The position numbers and the translations under genes were made by a program. Below are positions 1 through 8,467 of a stretch of DNA of 16,557 bases, in pieces. The stretch spans positions 1 to 16,557 of the forward strand of contig CACWHO010000004.1 of NCBI GenBank assembly GCA_902760765.1, in the 5' to 3' direction. The notes under the pieces are model-generated. The model worked only from the letters and a program-made list of their open reading frames with translations. It was not told the DNA's origin and made no database searches. Numbering within the stretch: the first letter of the stretch is position 1; each line of letters starts with the position of its first letter. Origin of the DNA: an uncultured Eubacteriales bacterium. GTDB lineage: Bacteria > Bacillota > Clostridia > TANB77 > CAG-508.

Positions 1-2
1 AA

Positions 3-602
3 ATGTCATTATATTCACCATCAATAGAAAAATTAATAGAAAGTTTTGAAAGATTGCCAAGTATTGGACATAAAACGGCTGCAAGACTTGCATTTTATAT
101 GCTAAATTGTTCTAAAGAAGAAACAGACGAATTTATAAAATCAATTGTAGATGCTAAAAAGAACTTAAAATATTGTAGCAAATGTTTTAATATTTCTGAC
201 ACAGACCCATGCCCAATATGCTCAAACCCTAAAAGAGATCAATCTTCTATTTGTGTTGTAGAAGATGTTAGAGATATTGTTGCAATGGAAAAAACCCATG
301 AATTTAAAGGAGTGTACCATGTTTTACATGGCTCAATTTCTCCAATGAATGGTGTTGGACCAGATGATATAAAAATAAAAGAGTTACTTTCTAGACTTAT
401 GGATGGAAGTGTTAAAGAAGTTATAATTGCCACAAACCCTAGGGTTGAAGGCGAAGCAACAGCAATGTATTTATCAAAATTAATAAAACCATTGGGGATT
501 AAAGTAACAAGAATTGCACATGGAATTCCTGTTGGTGGAGATTTGGAATATACTGATGAGATTACATTAACAAAAGCTTTAGAAGGCAGAACAGAAATGT
601 AA
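3..602 (+). CDS. recR: Recombination mediator protein RecR
   Basis: RecR works with RecO (and RecF) to load RecA on single-stranded DNA at gaps in the cytoplasm. The 199-residue product matches the usual RecR length of about 200. It has the N-terminal helix-hairpin-helix region (LPSIGHKTAARLAFYML, residues 18-34), a four-cysteine zinc site (Cys58, 61, 70, 73) and a Toprim domain from about residue 81 (VVEDVRD, then GVYHVLHGSISPMNGVGPD) to about 175 (ATNPRVEGEATAMYL). It ends with the family-typical segment IAHGIPVGGDLEYTDEITL. The ATG at position 3 is almost certainly the start, because MSLYSPSIEKLI is a normal RecR N-terminus; its ribosome binding site lies outside the window. In Firmicutes recR usually follows dnaX and ybaB, which would lie to the left. 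Confidence 0.97.
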   Translation: MSLYSPSIEKLIESFERLPSIGHKTAARLAFYMLNCSKEETDEFIKSIVDAKKNLKYCSKCFNISDTDPCPICSNPKRDQSSICVVEDVRDIVAMEKTHEFKGVYHVLHGSISPMNGVGPDDIKIKELLSRLMDGSVKEVIIATNPRVEGEATAMYLSKLIKPLGIKVTRIAHGIPVGGDLEYTDEITLTKALEGRTEM

Positions 603-664
603 TATTTGTTGTTAGCAATCATTTTGCAATATAGAAATTATTTAAATTAAATGAGGAATAATAT

Positions 665-1799
665 ATGAAAAAAGTTTTAATATTTTACGCATCATATGGT
701 GGCGGACATTTAAATGCAGCAAAATCTATAAAAGAATATATTGATAAAAATTTCTCAGAATATGAAACAGAGATTATTGATTGCATGAAATATGTTAATA
801 AACCAATAGAAGCAATATCAACAGCGGCATATAGAAAAATGGCAAAAAAAGCACCATGGGCTTGGGGAAAAATATATGAAGATTCACAAAGTGGACCACT
901 TGCACATATTTCAAATAGAACAAATGCAATTTTTGCAATTAAACTATTGAAACTATTAAGAGAGAAAAAACCAGATTATATAATATCTACACACCCATTT
1001 GGAAGCCAAATGTGTAGCTATTTGAAAAGGAAAAATAAAATAAACACAAAACTTGCAACAATAATGACAGACTTTGCACCACATGACCAATGGCTTGTTG
1101 GACATGAAAATACAGATTATTTCTTTGTCGCAAATGAAAATATGAAAAAATATTTAGTAGAAAAAGGAATATCAGAAAATAAAGTATTTGTCACAGGAAT
1201 ACCAATTTCTTCAAAGTTTTTACAAAATTATGATAGAAGAAAAATTTTAAATGAATTAGAATTTGAAGAGAACAAAAAAAATATTTTATTTTTTGGTGGC
1301 GGAGAGTTTGGACTTGGAGAAAGTCATACATTAAATGCTTTTGAAACATTAGTAAAAAATTTTGATAATATTCAAATAATCGCAATTTCTGGTAAAAACG
1401 AAAAAATGAAAAGCGGATTTGAAGAAATTGTTAAAAAATATAATAAAGAAAAAAATATTAAAATTTTTTCATTTACAGATAAAGTGCCACAATTAATGAA
1501 AATTTCTGATTTTGTTGTAACCAAGCCACGGTGGACTTACAACATCTGAGAGCTTAGCATCAAACTTACCACTTGTAATTATAAACCCAATACCTGGACA
1601 AGAAGAAGAAAATGCAAGTTTTCTAGAAGAAAATGGAGTTGGTATTTGGATAAAAAAAGATACAAATGCTTATGAAGTTTTTAAAGATTTAATTTTAAAT
1701 ACAGATAAATTAAATAAAATGAAAGAAAATACAAAAAAATTAGCAAAAAAAGATTCAACTGAAAATATCTGCAAAACTATTTTTAAAAATAATGAATAA
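665..1799 (+). CDS. ugtP: Processive diacylglycerol glucosyltransferase (UgtP-like), read through a +1 frameshift at 1529
   Basis: GT28/MGDG-synthase-type enzyme that transfers glucose from UDP-glucose to diacylglycerol, making membrane glycolipids that can anchor lipoteichoic acid. The N-terminal lipid-binding domain shows FYASYGGGHLNAAKSI (residues 7-22), STHPFGSQ and MTDFAPHDQWL. The C-terminal nucleotide-sugar domain begins near FFGGGEFGLGE. In frame 0 translation stops at 1547-1549 after 294 residues (ending KPRWTYNI), in the middle of the donor-binding motif. Skipping the C at 1529 continues as GGLTTSESLASNLPLVII and ends at the TAA at 1797-1799, giving about 377 residues, close to B. 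subtilis UgtP (382). The start is ATG 665, preceded by GAGGAAT. An AT-rich terminator follows at 1832. The restored tail carries normal family motifs, so the gene looks under selection rather than decayed. Known: family role. Inferred: frameshift expression. Confidence 0.88.
1526..1532 (+). other. Putative +1 recoding site CCA-CGG-T in ugtP
   Basis: Frame-0 reading is CCA CGG TGG ACT TAC AAC ATC TGA. Reading CCA, skipping C1529 and continuing GGT GGA CTT ACA ACA gives Pro-Gly-Gly-Leu-Thr-Thr, the conserved donor-binding motif. The only change needed is loss of the first base of an in-frame CGG. No prfB-like Shine-Dalgarno element lies just upstream, and I see no obvious downstream stimulatory hairpin. 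A random frameshift mutation or a sequencing error would look the same at this single site. Confidence 0.6.
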
Positions 1800-1831
1800 C
1801 AAGTATTTTTGAATAAATGATTATTATAATA

Positions 1832-1900
1832 AAAACTATATTTTAATTGTTTAGAGTAAAACGTAAATTTGAAATAAATAATTAAAATATAGTTTTTTTG
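1832..1900 (+). terminator. AT-rich intrinsic terminator after ugtP
   Basis: A perfect 17-bp inverted repeat (1832-1848 against 1880-1896) with a loop of about 31 nt is followed by a T tract running to 1899. The stem has only one G-C pair but is long. It lies 33 bases after the frame-restored end of ugtP, which supports 1799 as the true end of that gene. The rest of the gap to 2025 is AT-rich, with no further element I can name. Confidence 0.6.
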
Positions 1901-2025
1901 TATAAAATTTCAAAAAAATATCAAAATATAAAAAGAAAATAAATGTTATAGATTATAAATTATGAACAAATAAAAGTACTTTATGGCAAAAAATAGTTTT
2001 CTATAACTTATGAGTTGGTGATAAT

Positions 2026-2490
2026 TTGAAAGAAATATTAAAAATAAGTTTGATTATTATTTTAATTACATTATCTATGATATGTATTTCTTTTATAAAT
2101 AATAATAATATCAGTATTGCAAAAACAACAAATAATTCAGATATACAATTAATGGCAAGAGCAATAAATGGTGAGGCAAGAGGTGAACCATATGAGGGAC
2201 AAGTTGCAGTTGGTGCAGTAATTTTAAATAGAGTAAAAGATGCTAGATTTCCAAATACAATTGCTGGTGTTATTTATCAAGCTGGTGCATTTACGGCAGT
2301 TTCTGATGGACAAATAAATAAGCCAATTCCTGAAAATTCTTCAGTTTTTAAAGCAGCACAAGATGCGACAAATGGGTGGGACCCAACATCAGGAAGTGTT
2401 TATTATTTTAATCCTGCAACAGCAACAAATAAATGGATATGGTCAAGACCAGTAGTTACAACAATTGGAAAGCATAGATTTTGTAAATAA
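2026..2490 (+). CDS. sleB: Spore cortex-lytic enzyme SleB-type cell wall hydrolase
   Basis: A lytic transglycosylase-type hydrolase that degrades muramic-delta-lactam-containing cortex peptidoglycan during spore germination. The N-terminus is a hydrophobic signal or anchor segment (residues 7-24). It is followed directly by the Hydrolase_2 catalytic domain: ARAINGEARGEPYEGQVAVG with the likely catalytic Glu50, then AVILNRV, RFPNTIAGVIYQ, FTAVSDGQINKP and the C-terminal SGSVYYFNPATATNKWIWS and IGKHRFCK. At 154 residues it lacks the N-terminal peptidoglycan-binding domain of B. subtilis SleB (about 305 residues), a form common in Clostridia. The start is TTG 2026, with GGTG five bases upstream. 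The neighbour is ypeB, its known partner. I could not identify a sigma-G-type promoter upstream. The presence of the pair implies a spore former. Confidence 0.93.
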   Translation: MKEILKISLIIILITLSMICISFINNNNISIAKTTNNSDIQLMARAINGEARGEPYEGQVAVGAVILNRVKDARFPNTIAGVIYQAGAFTAVSDGQINKPIPENSSVFKAAQDATNGWDPTSGSVYYFNPATATNKWIWSRPVVTTIGKHRFCK

Positions 2491-2599
2491 ATTAAAAATG
2501 TTTTAAGAATTACGATTTTGAAACAATATTATACTAAAAAAAGTGGTTTATAGGTAAATCCGTAAAAACCTAAAATTATTATACAAGGATTTGAATTTT

Positions 2600-3961
2600 A
2601 TGAATTGGGTAAATAGATTAAAAAAAGTGCATATGTTAAGTATAATTACAATTTTTTTGATAATAATTGCATGTTTAATAGCAGTTATTATAAATAATGG
2701 AAAAAAAGCAAAACAGGCATCAGAAAATTCATATAATATGGCTTTTTATGATTTAGTTAGTTATGTCCAAAATGTAGAAACATATCTTGCAAAATCACTA
2801 ATTTCAAACACACCAGAACATGGAGCTGAAACACTTACAAATGTGTGGAGAGAGGCAAATTTGGCACAAAGCTATCTTTCACAATTACCAATTCAGAGTC
2901 AAGAATTGGAAAATACACAAAAATTTTTAAATCAAGTTAGTGATTATAGTTATACGTTGTCAAGGAAAAATATTTATAGAGAATCATTGACAGAAGAAGA
3001 TTTAAAGAATTTAAAAGAATTACATTCATATAGCCTTGAATTAGAAAATACATTGAACCAGCTATCAGATGATATTAATTCCGGAAAATTGCATTGGAAC
3101 GAAGTTAAAGATAAGGGCAAAGTTGCTTTTGCACAACAAGTAAGTACAGATGCAACAAATGGCTTTAGTGCAATGGAAGAAAAATTTCATGAATATTCTG
3201 GATTAATATATGATGGGGCATTTTCTGAACACATTGTAAATGCTGAGAAAAAAGGATTAACAGGTGATGATATAGATGAAGAAACAGCTAAACAAAAGGC
3301 AATAGAATTTTTAGGTAATGATAACATTAAAAATATAGAAAGTTTAGGATACTCTGAAAATGCAACAATCCCACAATATGATTTCTCAATACAAAATCAA
3401 AATGATGTAAATATAAACATTTCAGTTTCTAAAAAAGGTGGACATATTATTTCAATGAATGCTAATAGAACTGTAAATAATGAGATAATATCACAAGAAG
3501 AAGCAAATCAAAAAGGAAAAGATTTTTTAAATTCTCATGGATTTCCAGATATGAAAGAAACATATTTCTTGAAAGAGGATGGAATTGTTACAGTAAATTA
3601 TGCATTTACAAAGGATAATGTTGTTATATATTCAGATTTAATAAAAGTAAAAATTGCTTTGGATAATGGAGAAGTTTTAGGATTAGAAACAACTGGATAT
3701 TTAAATAATCATGCTGATAGAGATATTGCACAGCCTAAAATAACAAAAGAACAGGCTAAAAAGACATTAAATAAGGACTTAGATATTGAATCTGAAGGAC
3801 TTGCTATTATTCCTACAAAATATAGAACAGAAAATTTGTGCTACGAATTTAAAGGAAAAGTTGATGATAGAGAGTTTCTGGTTTATATAAATGCTGAAGA
3901 TGGAAAAGAACAAGATATTTTGGTTATAACAAATACACCTAATGGAACATTAACAATGTAA
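2600..3961 (+). CDS. ypeB: Germination protein YpeB
   Basis: YpeB is needed for SleB to be placed in, and stable within, the spore. One N-terminal membrane segment (about residues 12-32, LSIITIFLIIIACLIAVII) is followed by a long helical region (about 40-200) and three PepSY-like repeats. The repeats begin near residues 225 (DEETAKQKAIEFLG), 297 (SQEEANQKGKDFL) and 381 (TKEQAKKTLNKDL). The length of 453 residues matches B. subtilis YpeB (450). An in-frame TTG at 2591 would add three residues, but it sits one base from the AAGGA site (2585-2589), whereas ATG 2600 is ten bases away; I therefore prefer ATG 2600. It lies 109 bases after sleB with no terminator between them, so the two are probably cotranscribed late in sporulation. 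Confidence 0.94.
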   Translation: MNWVNRLKKVHMLSIITIFLIIIACLIAVIINNGKKAKQASENSYNMAFYDLVSYVQNVETYLAKSLISNTPEHGAETLTNVWREANLAQSYLSQLPIQSQELENTQKFLNQVSDYSYTLSRKNIYRESLTEEDLKNLKELHSYSLELENTLNQLSDDINSGKLHWNEVKDKGKVAFAQQVSTDATNGFSAMEEKFHEYSGLIYDGAFSEHIVNAEKKGLTGDDIDEETAKQKAIEFLGNDNIKNIESLGYSENATIPQYDFSIQNQNDVNINISVSKKGGHIISMNANRTVNNEIISQEEANQKGKDFLNSHGFPDMKETYFLKEDGIVTVNYAFTKDNVVIYSDLIKVKIALDNGEVLGLETTGYLNNHADRDIAQPKITKEQAKKTLNKDLDIESEGLAIIPTKYRTENLCYEFKGKVDDREFLVYINAEDGKEQDILVITNTPNGTLTM

Positions 3962-3975
3962 AATAATAATTTAAA

Positions 3976-4172
3976 ATACCTAAGAAGTAAATAATATAAA
4001 TATTTTGTAGTTTCGAATGTGATTGGAAAGTATTATAGAAAATCTTAATTTAAGAAAATGAAGGAGCCCAAACTCTTTTGGGGAGTGTCATTTTCTTAAA
4101 TTTAGATTTTCTAAATACTTGTAATGAAACCGAGAAACGAAAAAATATTTATATTATTTACTTCTTAGGTAT
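3976..4172. repeat. Long imperfect palindrome (197 nt) between convergent genes
   Basis: The outer arms 3976-4006 and 4142-4172 are perfect 31-bp reverse complements. Pairing continues inward with mismatches through 4036-4061 against 4088-4115. Inside the 26-nt apex (4062-4087) there is a small GC-richer hairpin, CCCAAA-CTCT-TTTGGG (4067-4082). It lies 15 bases after ypeB and 28 bases before the end of the convergent VanW-family gene. It could act as a two-way terminator, but the arms far exceed what termination needs and there is no clean T tract. A miniature palindromic element is an alternative; I see no convincing target-site duplication. Confidence 0.85.
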
Positions 4173-4200
4173 ATTATAATTTAATATTTTAAAAGCTTTT

Positions 4201-5736
4201 TTAATGCCTTTTATACATATCTTTTGAAATAACTTGGCTACTTATTATATTTCCATCTTTCTTTAAAGTCTTTACACATTGAGAATAAATTGCATTTTTT
4301 TGATTTCCAGTAATATATGCATTTAATAGAACTTCATAGTCATCATCACTTTTTAATCCAAAAATTTTAAAATTTGCAATACCGCCAGAAACAGAACAAA
4401 CAATTTTTATTGGATATTGTCTATTATTTTTAAATTTAAAATCAATAGCGCCATAAACAACTGTTGCATCACGACTTGCACCAACATAAGATGGAACAAA
4501 TTGATGATTTCTTCTTTCAACAACTTCTAAATTTGCATATAATACTGCATTATATAATGTTGTTGCAATTTGACATATTCCACCACCAAGACCATCCTCA
4601 ACTTTACCATTTACATATATTGGAGCTTCTTTATAACCAGCACTAATTGTTCTTTCACCAACTATCTTATTATAAGAGAAAACTTCTCCTGGCATAAGAA
4701 CAGTACCATTTATTTTATTTGCTGCAAGCATTAAATTTGTTGTACGATTACGATTTCTAACACTATATTTTGTTGAAAATTGTGATAATAAATCTGGAAA
4801 AGCCTCTGTACCAATCATATTTGTTGTAATACTTGGGTAAAGAACCTTCAATGGAATTGTACAATCACCATCACTTTTTTGTAATAATTCTTTTGCTTTA
4901 TCAATTGAAATTGCAAAATCAAGACCATTTTCACTTGGAATTACATTAAATGGATTTTGCGTATATGATGCATTAACAGGCTCTTTATGTATTTCGTTAT
5001 ATATATTTTCAATATTTATTTCTTTTGGATTTTGTTCATAAGTGCATAATTCAATATAATTATCTTTTATGTTTAAGTTATTAACATTTTTAATTATCAA
5101 ACTTGCGGACTTATTTATATCTACTGCATTTCCGCTTGAACCTTTAGTAATAATTAAATTATTGCCATCTATGTAATATCCACTTTCAACCATTTTATCT
5201 GGAAGCTTTGTAGAAATATCTTCTAAATTATATTTTAATTGCTTTTTATCCATTGAAAAACCTGGATTGATATTTGTTTTTTTAAATAAATATTCAATCA
5301 TTTTAGCATCTTTTTTTAAAATATTTCCTTCTTTTCCAATATTATAAGCTAAATTTACTGCTTCATCAGTATTAAAATAAATTGAAAGTTGAGAAGTTGA
5401 AATTGAGGTTTCAAAGTCATTATGACGCAAAATAATTTCATCTGGAATTGATGAACTAATATATTTTTCAATTTTTTGTTTTGCTTCATTTTTAGATAAA
5501 TTAGAAACATCAATACCCATTATTGAAATCCCATTTAATATTTTTGTGTTTTTTGATGCTACAATACTAATTGTGCAAAATAGTATGGTTAATATCAATA
5601 CAAAAATAATTAAAAATATTCCAAAAATAGGCATTATTTCATTGCTTCCGTTCGAAATGGTAGATTCAGAATTTAAATCATTTTCAATTTCATAAGATTT
5701 TGTTTTATCTTTTATTTTAGATTCTAGTAAATTCAT
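4201..5736 (-). CDS. Membrane-anchored VanW family protein
   Basis: The 511-residue protein has a hydrophilic N-terminus, one membrane segment (residues about 34-60, IMPIFGIFLIIFVLILTILF) and an extracellular part. The extracellular part begins with repeats resembling the PG_binding_4 domain (GISIMGIDVSNLSKNEAKQKIEKYI, from about residue 69) and ends with a VanW domain (roughly residues 315-455). VanW signatures are visible: NGTVLMPGEVFSYN, GERTISAGYKEAPIY, DGLGGGICQIATTLYNA and RRNHQFVPSYV. VanW proteins occur widely in Firmicutes outside vancomycin clusters and their biochemical role is not settled. The domain pairing suggests a job at the cell wall. ATG 5736 has AAGGAGT five bases upstream, and a sigma-A-type promoter sits at 5759-5787. 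It is divergent from the hydrolase gene and convergent with ypeB, hence a single-gene unit. Confidence 0.9.
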   Translation of the reverse strand: MNLLESKIKDKTKSYEIENDLNSESTISNGSNEIMPIFGIFLIIFVLILTILFCTISIVASKNTKILNGISIMGIDVSNLSKNEAKQKIEKYISSSIPDEIILRHNDFETSISTSQLSIYFNTDEAVNLAYNIGKEGNILKKDAKMIEYLFKKTNINPGFSMDKKQLKYNLEDISTKLPDKMVESGYYIDGNNLIITKGSSGNAVDINKSASLIIKNVNNLNIKDNYIELCTYEQNPKEINIENIYNEIHKEPVNASYTQNPFNVIPSENGLDFAISIDKAKELLQKSDGDCTIPLKVLYPSITTNMIGTEAFPDLLSQFSTKYSVRNRNRTTNLMLAANKINGTVLMPGEVFSYNKIVGERTISAGYKEAPIYVNGKVEDGLGGGICQIATTLYNAVLYANLEVVERRNHQFVPSYVGASRDATVVYGAIDFKFKNNRQYPIKIVCSVSGGIANFKIFGLKSDDDYEVLLNAYITGNQKNAIYSQCVKTLKKDGNIISSQVISKDMYKRH

Positions 5737-5758
5737 TGCTACTCCTTATTTTAAGATT

Positions 5759-5787
5759 AGTATATATATTTAAATGATAAAAGTCAA
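5759..5787 (-). promoter_or_regulatory. Sigma-A-type promoter of the VanW-family gene
   Basis: On the minus strand, TTGACT (5787-5782) and TATACT (5764-5759) are separated by exactly 17 bases. The -10 lies 22 bases upstream of the ATG, leaving a short leader that holds the AAGGAGT ribosome binding site. Confidence 0.7.
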
Positions 5788-5950
5788 TGAAAAAATGTTT
5801 TTTATATAATTATAATATGGAATTATGTAAGTTTAGAAAAGTAAAATTTTATTTATAAATTTTATATGTTTACTTGAATTATAAAAGAAAACATTGTATA
5901 ATTTTTTTAGTTGCAAAAATTCAAAATAAACATATAATTTAATAGAACTA

Positions 5951-5979
5951 ATGACAAAAATTGAAAATAATGTTATAAT
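5951..5979 (+). promoter_or_regulatory. Sigma-A-type promoter of the alpha/beta hydrolase gene
   Basis: ATGACA (5951-5956), a 17-base spacer and a perfect TATAAT (5974-5979) lie 29 bases before the ATG. With the promoter at 5759-5787 on the other strand, the 272-base intergenic gap is a divergent promoter region. The rest of it is AT-rich with nothing else recognised. Confidence 0.7.
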
Positions 5980-6008
5980 TTTAAAAAATTTTAAAAGAAG
6001 GATAATAT

Positions 6009-6773
6009 ATGAACATTAAAATAGACAACTTGAATATTGATTATTTGAAAAAAGGTAATAGTGATAACAAAATTTTATTATTACACGGATGGGGTTGTAA
6101 TAAAGAAATTTTTAACAATTTAATAAATAATTTATCACAGTACATGGAAGTGTATGCAATTGATTTCCCAGGATTTGGAAAGAGTGATGAACCAAAAGAA
6201 GCCTGGGGCGTTGACGAATATACCGATTTAGTTGTAAAATTTATAAATGCAATGAATATAAATGAAATTTCACTTTTAGGACATTCTTTTGGTGGAAGAG
6301 TAATTATAAAATTAGCCAATAGAGAAAATTTAAATTTTAAAATAAAAAAGATTGTTTTAGTTGATGCAGCAGGAATTAAACATACACCAAGAGTGACAAG
6401 AAAACAAAAATTTTATAAAAAAGTTTTCCCAATAATAAAAAAGATTTCACCTAAATTATTAAATTACATAAAAACAAAAGTTGGTTCTGCAGATTATAGA
6501 AATGCAACTCCAATGATGAGAGATATTTTGGTAAAAACGGTAAATGAAGATTTAAAAGATTTAATCCCAAATATTAAGCAACCAACTTTGCTAATATGGG
6601 GAACAGAAGATACAGCAACACCTTATGAAGATGCTATTTTCATGAATCAAAATATAAAAGATTCTGGAATAGTAAAAATTGATGGAGCAGGACATTTTTC
6701 ATTTTTAGAGCAACCTTATTTAGTAAATAAAGTTTTAGATTCGTTCTTAAACGAGCAAAAACCTGAAAAATAA
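6009..6773 (+). CDS. Alpha/beta hydrolase fold protein
   Basis: A soluble 254-residue hydrolase of the alpha/beta superfamily. All catalytic features are visible: oxyanion motif HGWG (residues 26-29), nucleophile Ser93 in GHSFGG, acid Asp201 in WGTEDTATP and His229 in GAGHFSFLEQP. The strand-turn DFPGFGKSDEP (52-62) is also typical of the family. The cap region (about 125-185) is basic and helical. The substrate cannot be predicted; many relatives are esterases or C-C hydrolases. The start is ATG 6009 with an AGAAGGA-type site about seven bases upstream and a clear promoter at 5951. It precedes murF by 164 bases, and a potential structured RNA lies between them, so cotranscription is uncertain. 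Confidence 0.9.
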   Translation: MNIKIDNLNIDYLKKGNSDNKILLLHGWGCNKEIFNNLINNLSQYMEVYAIDFPGFGKSDEPKEAWGVDEYTDLVVKFINAMNINEISLLGHSFGGRVIIKLANRENLNFKIKKIVLVDAAGIKHTPRVTRKQKFYKKVFPIIKKISPKLLNYIKTKVGSADYRNATPMMRDILVKTVNEDLKDLIPNIKQPTLLIWGTEDTATPYEDAIFMNQNIKDSGIVKIDGAGHFSFLEQPYLVNKVLDSFLNEQKPEK

Positions 6774-6840
6774 TTACTATTTTGGCGTTGGAAGAAACAA
6801 TTATATAAACAGAAGTGAAAATAAAGTGGATAACATATAT

Positions 6841-6896
6841 TAAAAATGAACTTTGATGGGGAAAGATTAGTTTGAAAGAGTAAGCTTTCATTTTTA
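6841..6896 (+). ncRNA. Possible three-way-junction leader RNA upstream of murF
   Basis: A perfect 10-bp stem (TAAAAATGAA 6841-6850 with TTCATTTTTA 6887-6896) encloses two small hairpins. They are CTTT-gatgggg-AAAG (6851-6865) and AGTTTG-aaagag-TAAGCT (the latter with two G-U pairs). It ends 41 bases before the murF start codon. It matches no riboswitch or ribozyme core that I recognise. In such AT-rich DNA a fold like this can occur by chance. Confidence 0.25.
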
Positions 6897-6937
6897 TTTG
6901 CGCCTTTGAACGAAGAAAGAAAGGAACTAAATTTATA

Positions 6938-8467
6938 ATGAAAATAATTTTTTTAATTTTATATTTAATTGTAAATTTTTTAATTTTAAAATATAACTTA
7001 CATATATTTCAATTAAACTATTATATGCCAGATACACAACTTAAATGGATAAAGAAAAAATGGCAAAAATTTTGTTTAATATTTATTCTAAATATTGTAG
7101 GAGCATTTTCGATATTATTTAGTGGAAAATATATAATTGCAATAATTACGCTTGCTTTAAATATTCCATTTATAATTGAAAAAAATGTAAAGAAAAAAAT
7201 TGTTTATACAAATAGAATAAAAAGAATGTTTATATGTAATTACTTAATTTTAGTAATTTTGGGAATAATATTACATAATAAATTTAATATTTTTGCATCA
7301 ATTATCTTAATTGTTAATTCAGTTTCAACATTATATATGATTTTAATTAATTATATTAATTTACCAATAAATAAATTAATAAACAATTATTATGTGAATG
7401 ATGCAAAAAAAATACTAAAAAATATGCCAAACCTTAAAATAATTGCAGTAACAGGAAGCTACGGAAAAACAAGTACAAAAAATTATATAACAAAGCTACT
7501 ATCAAGTAAATATAATGTTTTAGCAACACCAGGAAACTTCAACACCTTGTTAGGAATAACAAGAACAATAAGAACATATTTAAAACCAACACATGATATT
7601 TTTGTATGTGAAGTTGGAATTGATAGAGTTGGACAAATGGATAAAATAATCAAATTAATAAATCCAGATTATGCAGTAATTACGGCAATAGGGCCTCAAC
7701 ATTTAGAGACATTTGGTACACAAGAAAATATTATTAAATCAAAAATGACATTATTAGATGGACTTAAAGAAAATGGTGTAGCATTTTTAAATTTGGACAA
7801 TGAATTAATTAAAAATGCTGATAAAAGAAATAAAAAATATATTGGTTATGGAATTCAAAATAATGAGAATAATAAATTAAAGATAACAGACCAAAAATAT
7901 ACACAAAATGGTATTGAATTTGTTGTAAATAAAGATGGAAAAGACTATTTATTTAAATCAAAATTACTTGGAGAACATAATTTAATTGACTTATTTGGTG
8001 CAATAACAATTGCAGATTCCCTAGGAATTGATATGAAACAAATAATCAATGACACAAAATATATTCAAAGTGTTGAACATAGATTAAATTTGATACCTGG
8101 TAGTGAATATAATTTAATTGATGATTCATATAATTCAAATCCAATTGGTTCATCAAATGCATTAAAAGTATTAAAAGAATTTGATGGCTATAGAATTTTG
8201 ATTACACCAGGTATGGTTGAACTTGGAGAGAAGCAATTTGATTATAATTATAAATTTGGCAAATTAGCAACAGAATGTTCAGACTTCATACTTTTAGTAA
8301 ATGAAAAGCAGACTGAACCAATAAAAAAAGCATTTGATGATTTACATTTTGCAAATTATATGATAAAAAATACATTTAATGAGGCTTTTGCAGAAGCAAG
8401 AAATATTGATTCAAATGGAAAGAAAAAATACATTTTAATAGAAAATGATTTGCCAGATAATTATTAA
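6938..8467 (+). CDS. murF: MurF-type Mur ligase with N-terminal membrane domain
   Basis: MurF joins D-Ala-D-Ala to UDP-MurNAc-tripeptide using ATP, the last soluble step of peptidoglycan precursor synthesis. The Mur ligase core starts at about residue 165, with P-loop VTGSYGKTSTKNY (about 170-182). It continues with TPGNFNTLLGITRTI, CEVGIDRVGQMDKI, AVITAIGPQHLETFGT and the MurF-like HRLNLIPG and DDSYNSNPIGSSNAL (about 381-405). Residues 1-150 instead contain about four hydrophobic segments and a QLNYYMPDTQLKWIKK loop, which are absent from E. coli MurF. Similar membrane-fused MurF proteins occur in Clostridia as far as I know. The ddl gene next door, which supplies the substrate, supports MurF over other Mur ligases. 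ATG 6938 has AAGGA 12 bases upstream, a rather long spacing. Confidence 0.87.
   Translation: MKIIFLILYLIVNFLILKYNLHIFQLNYYMPDTQLKWIKKKWQKFCLIFILNIVGAFSILFSGKYIIAIITLALNIPFIIEKNVKKKIVYTNRIKRMFICNYLILVILGIILHNKFNIFASIILIVNSVSTLYMILINYINLPINKLINNYYVNDAKKILKNMPNLKIIAVTGSYGKTSTKNYITKLLSSKYNVLATPGNFNTLLGITRTIRTYLKPTHDIFVCEVGIDRVGQMDKIIKLINPDYAVITAIGPQHLETFGTQENIIKSKMTLLDGLKENGVAFLNLDNELIKNADKRNKKYIGYGIQNNENNKLKITDQKYTQNGIEFVVNKDGKDYLFKSKLLGEHNLIDLFGAITIADSLGIDMKQIINDTKYIQSVEHRLNLIPGSEYNLIDDSYNSNPIGSSNALKVLKEFDGYRILITPGMVELGEKQFDYNYKFGKLATECSDFILLVNEKQTEPIKKAFDDLHFANYMIKNTFNEAFAEARNIDSNGKKKYILIENDLPDNY

Noticed and set aside
1529..1531. CGG simply reassigned to another amino acid (for example Trp or Gln, as proposed in some other bacteria)
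   Set aside because: Any single-codon reassignment keeps frame 0, which reaches a stop within six codons in both genes. The conserved protein continues only in the +1 frame.
1547..1549. TGA read as an amino acid, letting the ugtP frame-0 ORF continue
   Set aside because: The conserved tail is in the +1 frame, not after the TGA in frame 0. The dnaJ-like gene uses TGA as its natural stop at 10950-10952.
3961..4200. Insertion sequence or transposon remnant
   Set aside because: The 197-nt palindrome has no coding content and no clear target-site duplication, so I describe it only as a palindrome.
4201..5736. VanW-family gene as evidence of a vancomycin-resistance cluster, with the nearby ddl as a VanA/VanB-type ligase
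   Set aside because: There is no vanH, vanX, vanR or vanS. The VanW protein has the generic membrane-plus-repeat architecture, and the ligase keeps the Tyr typical of D-Ala-D-Ala ligases.
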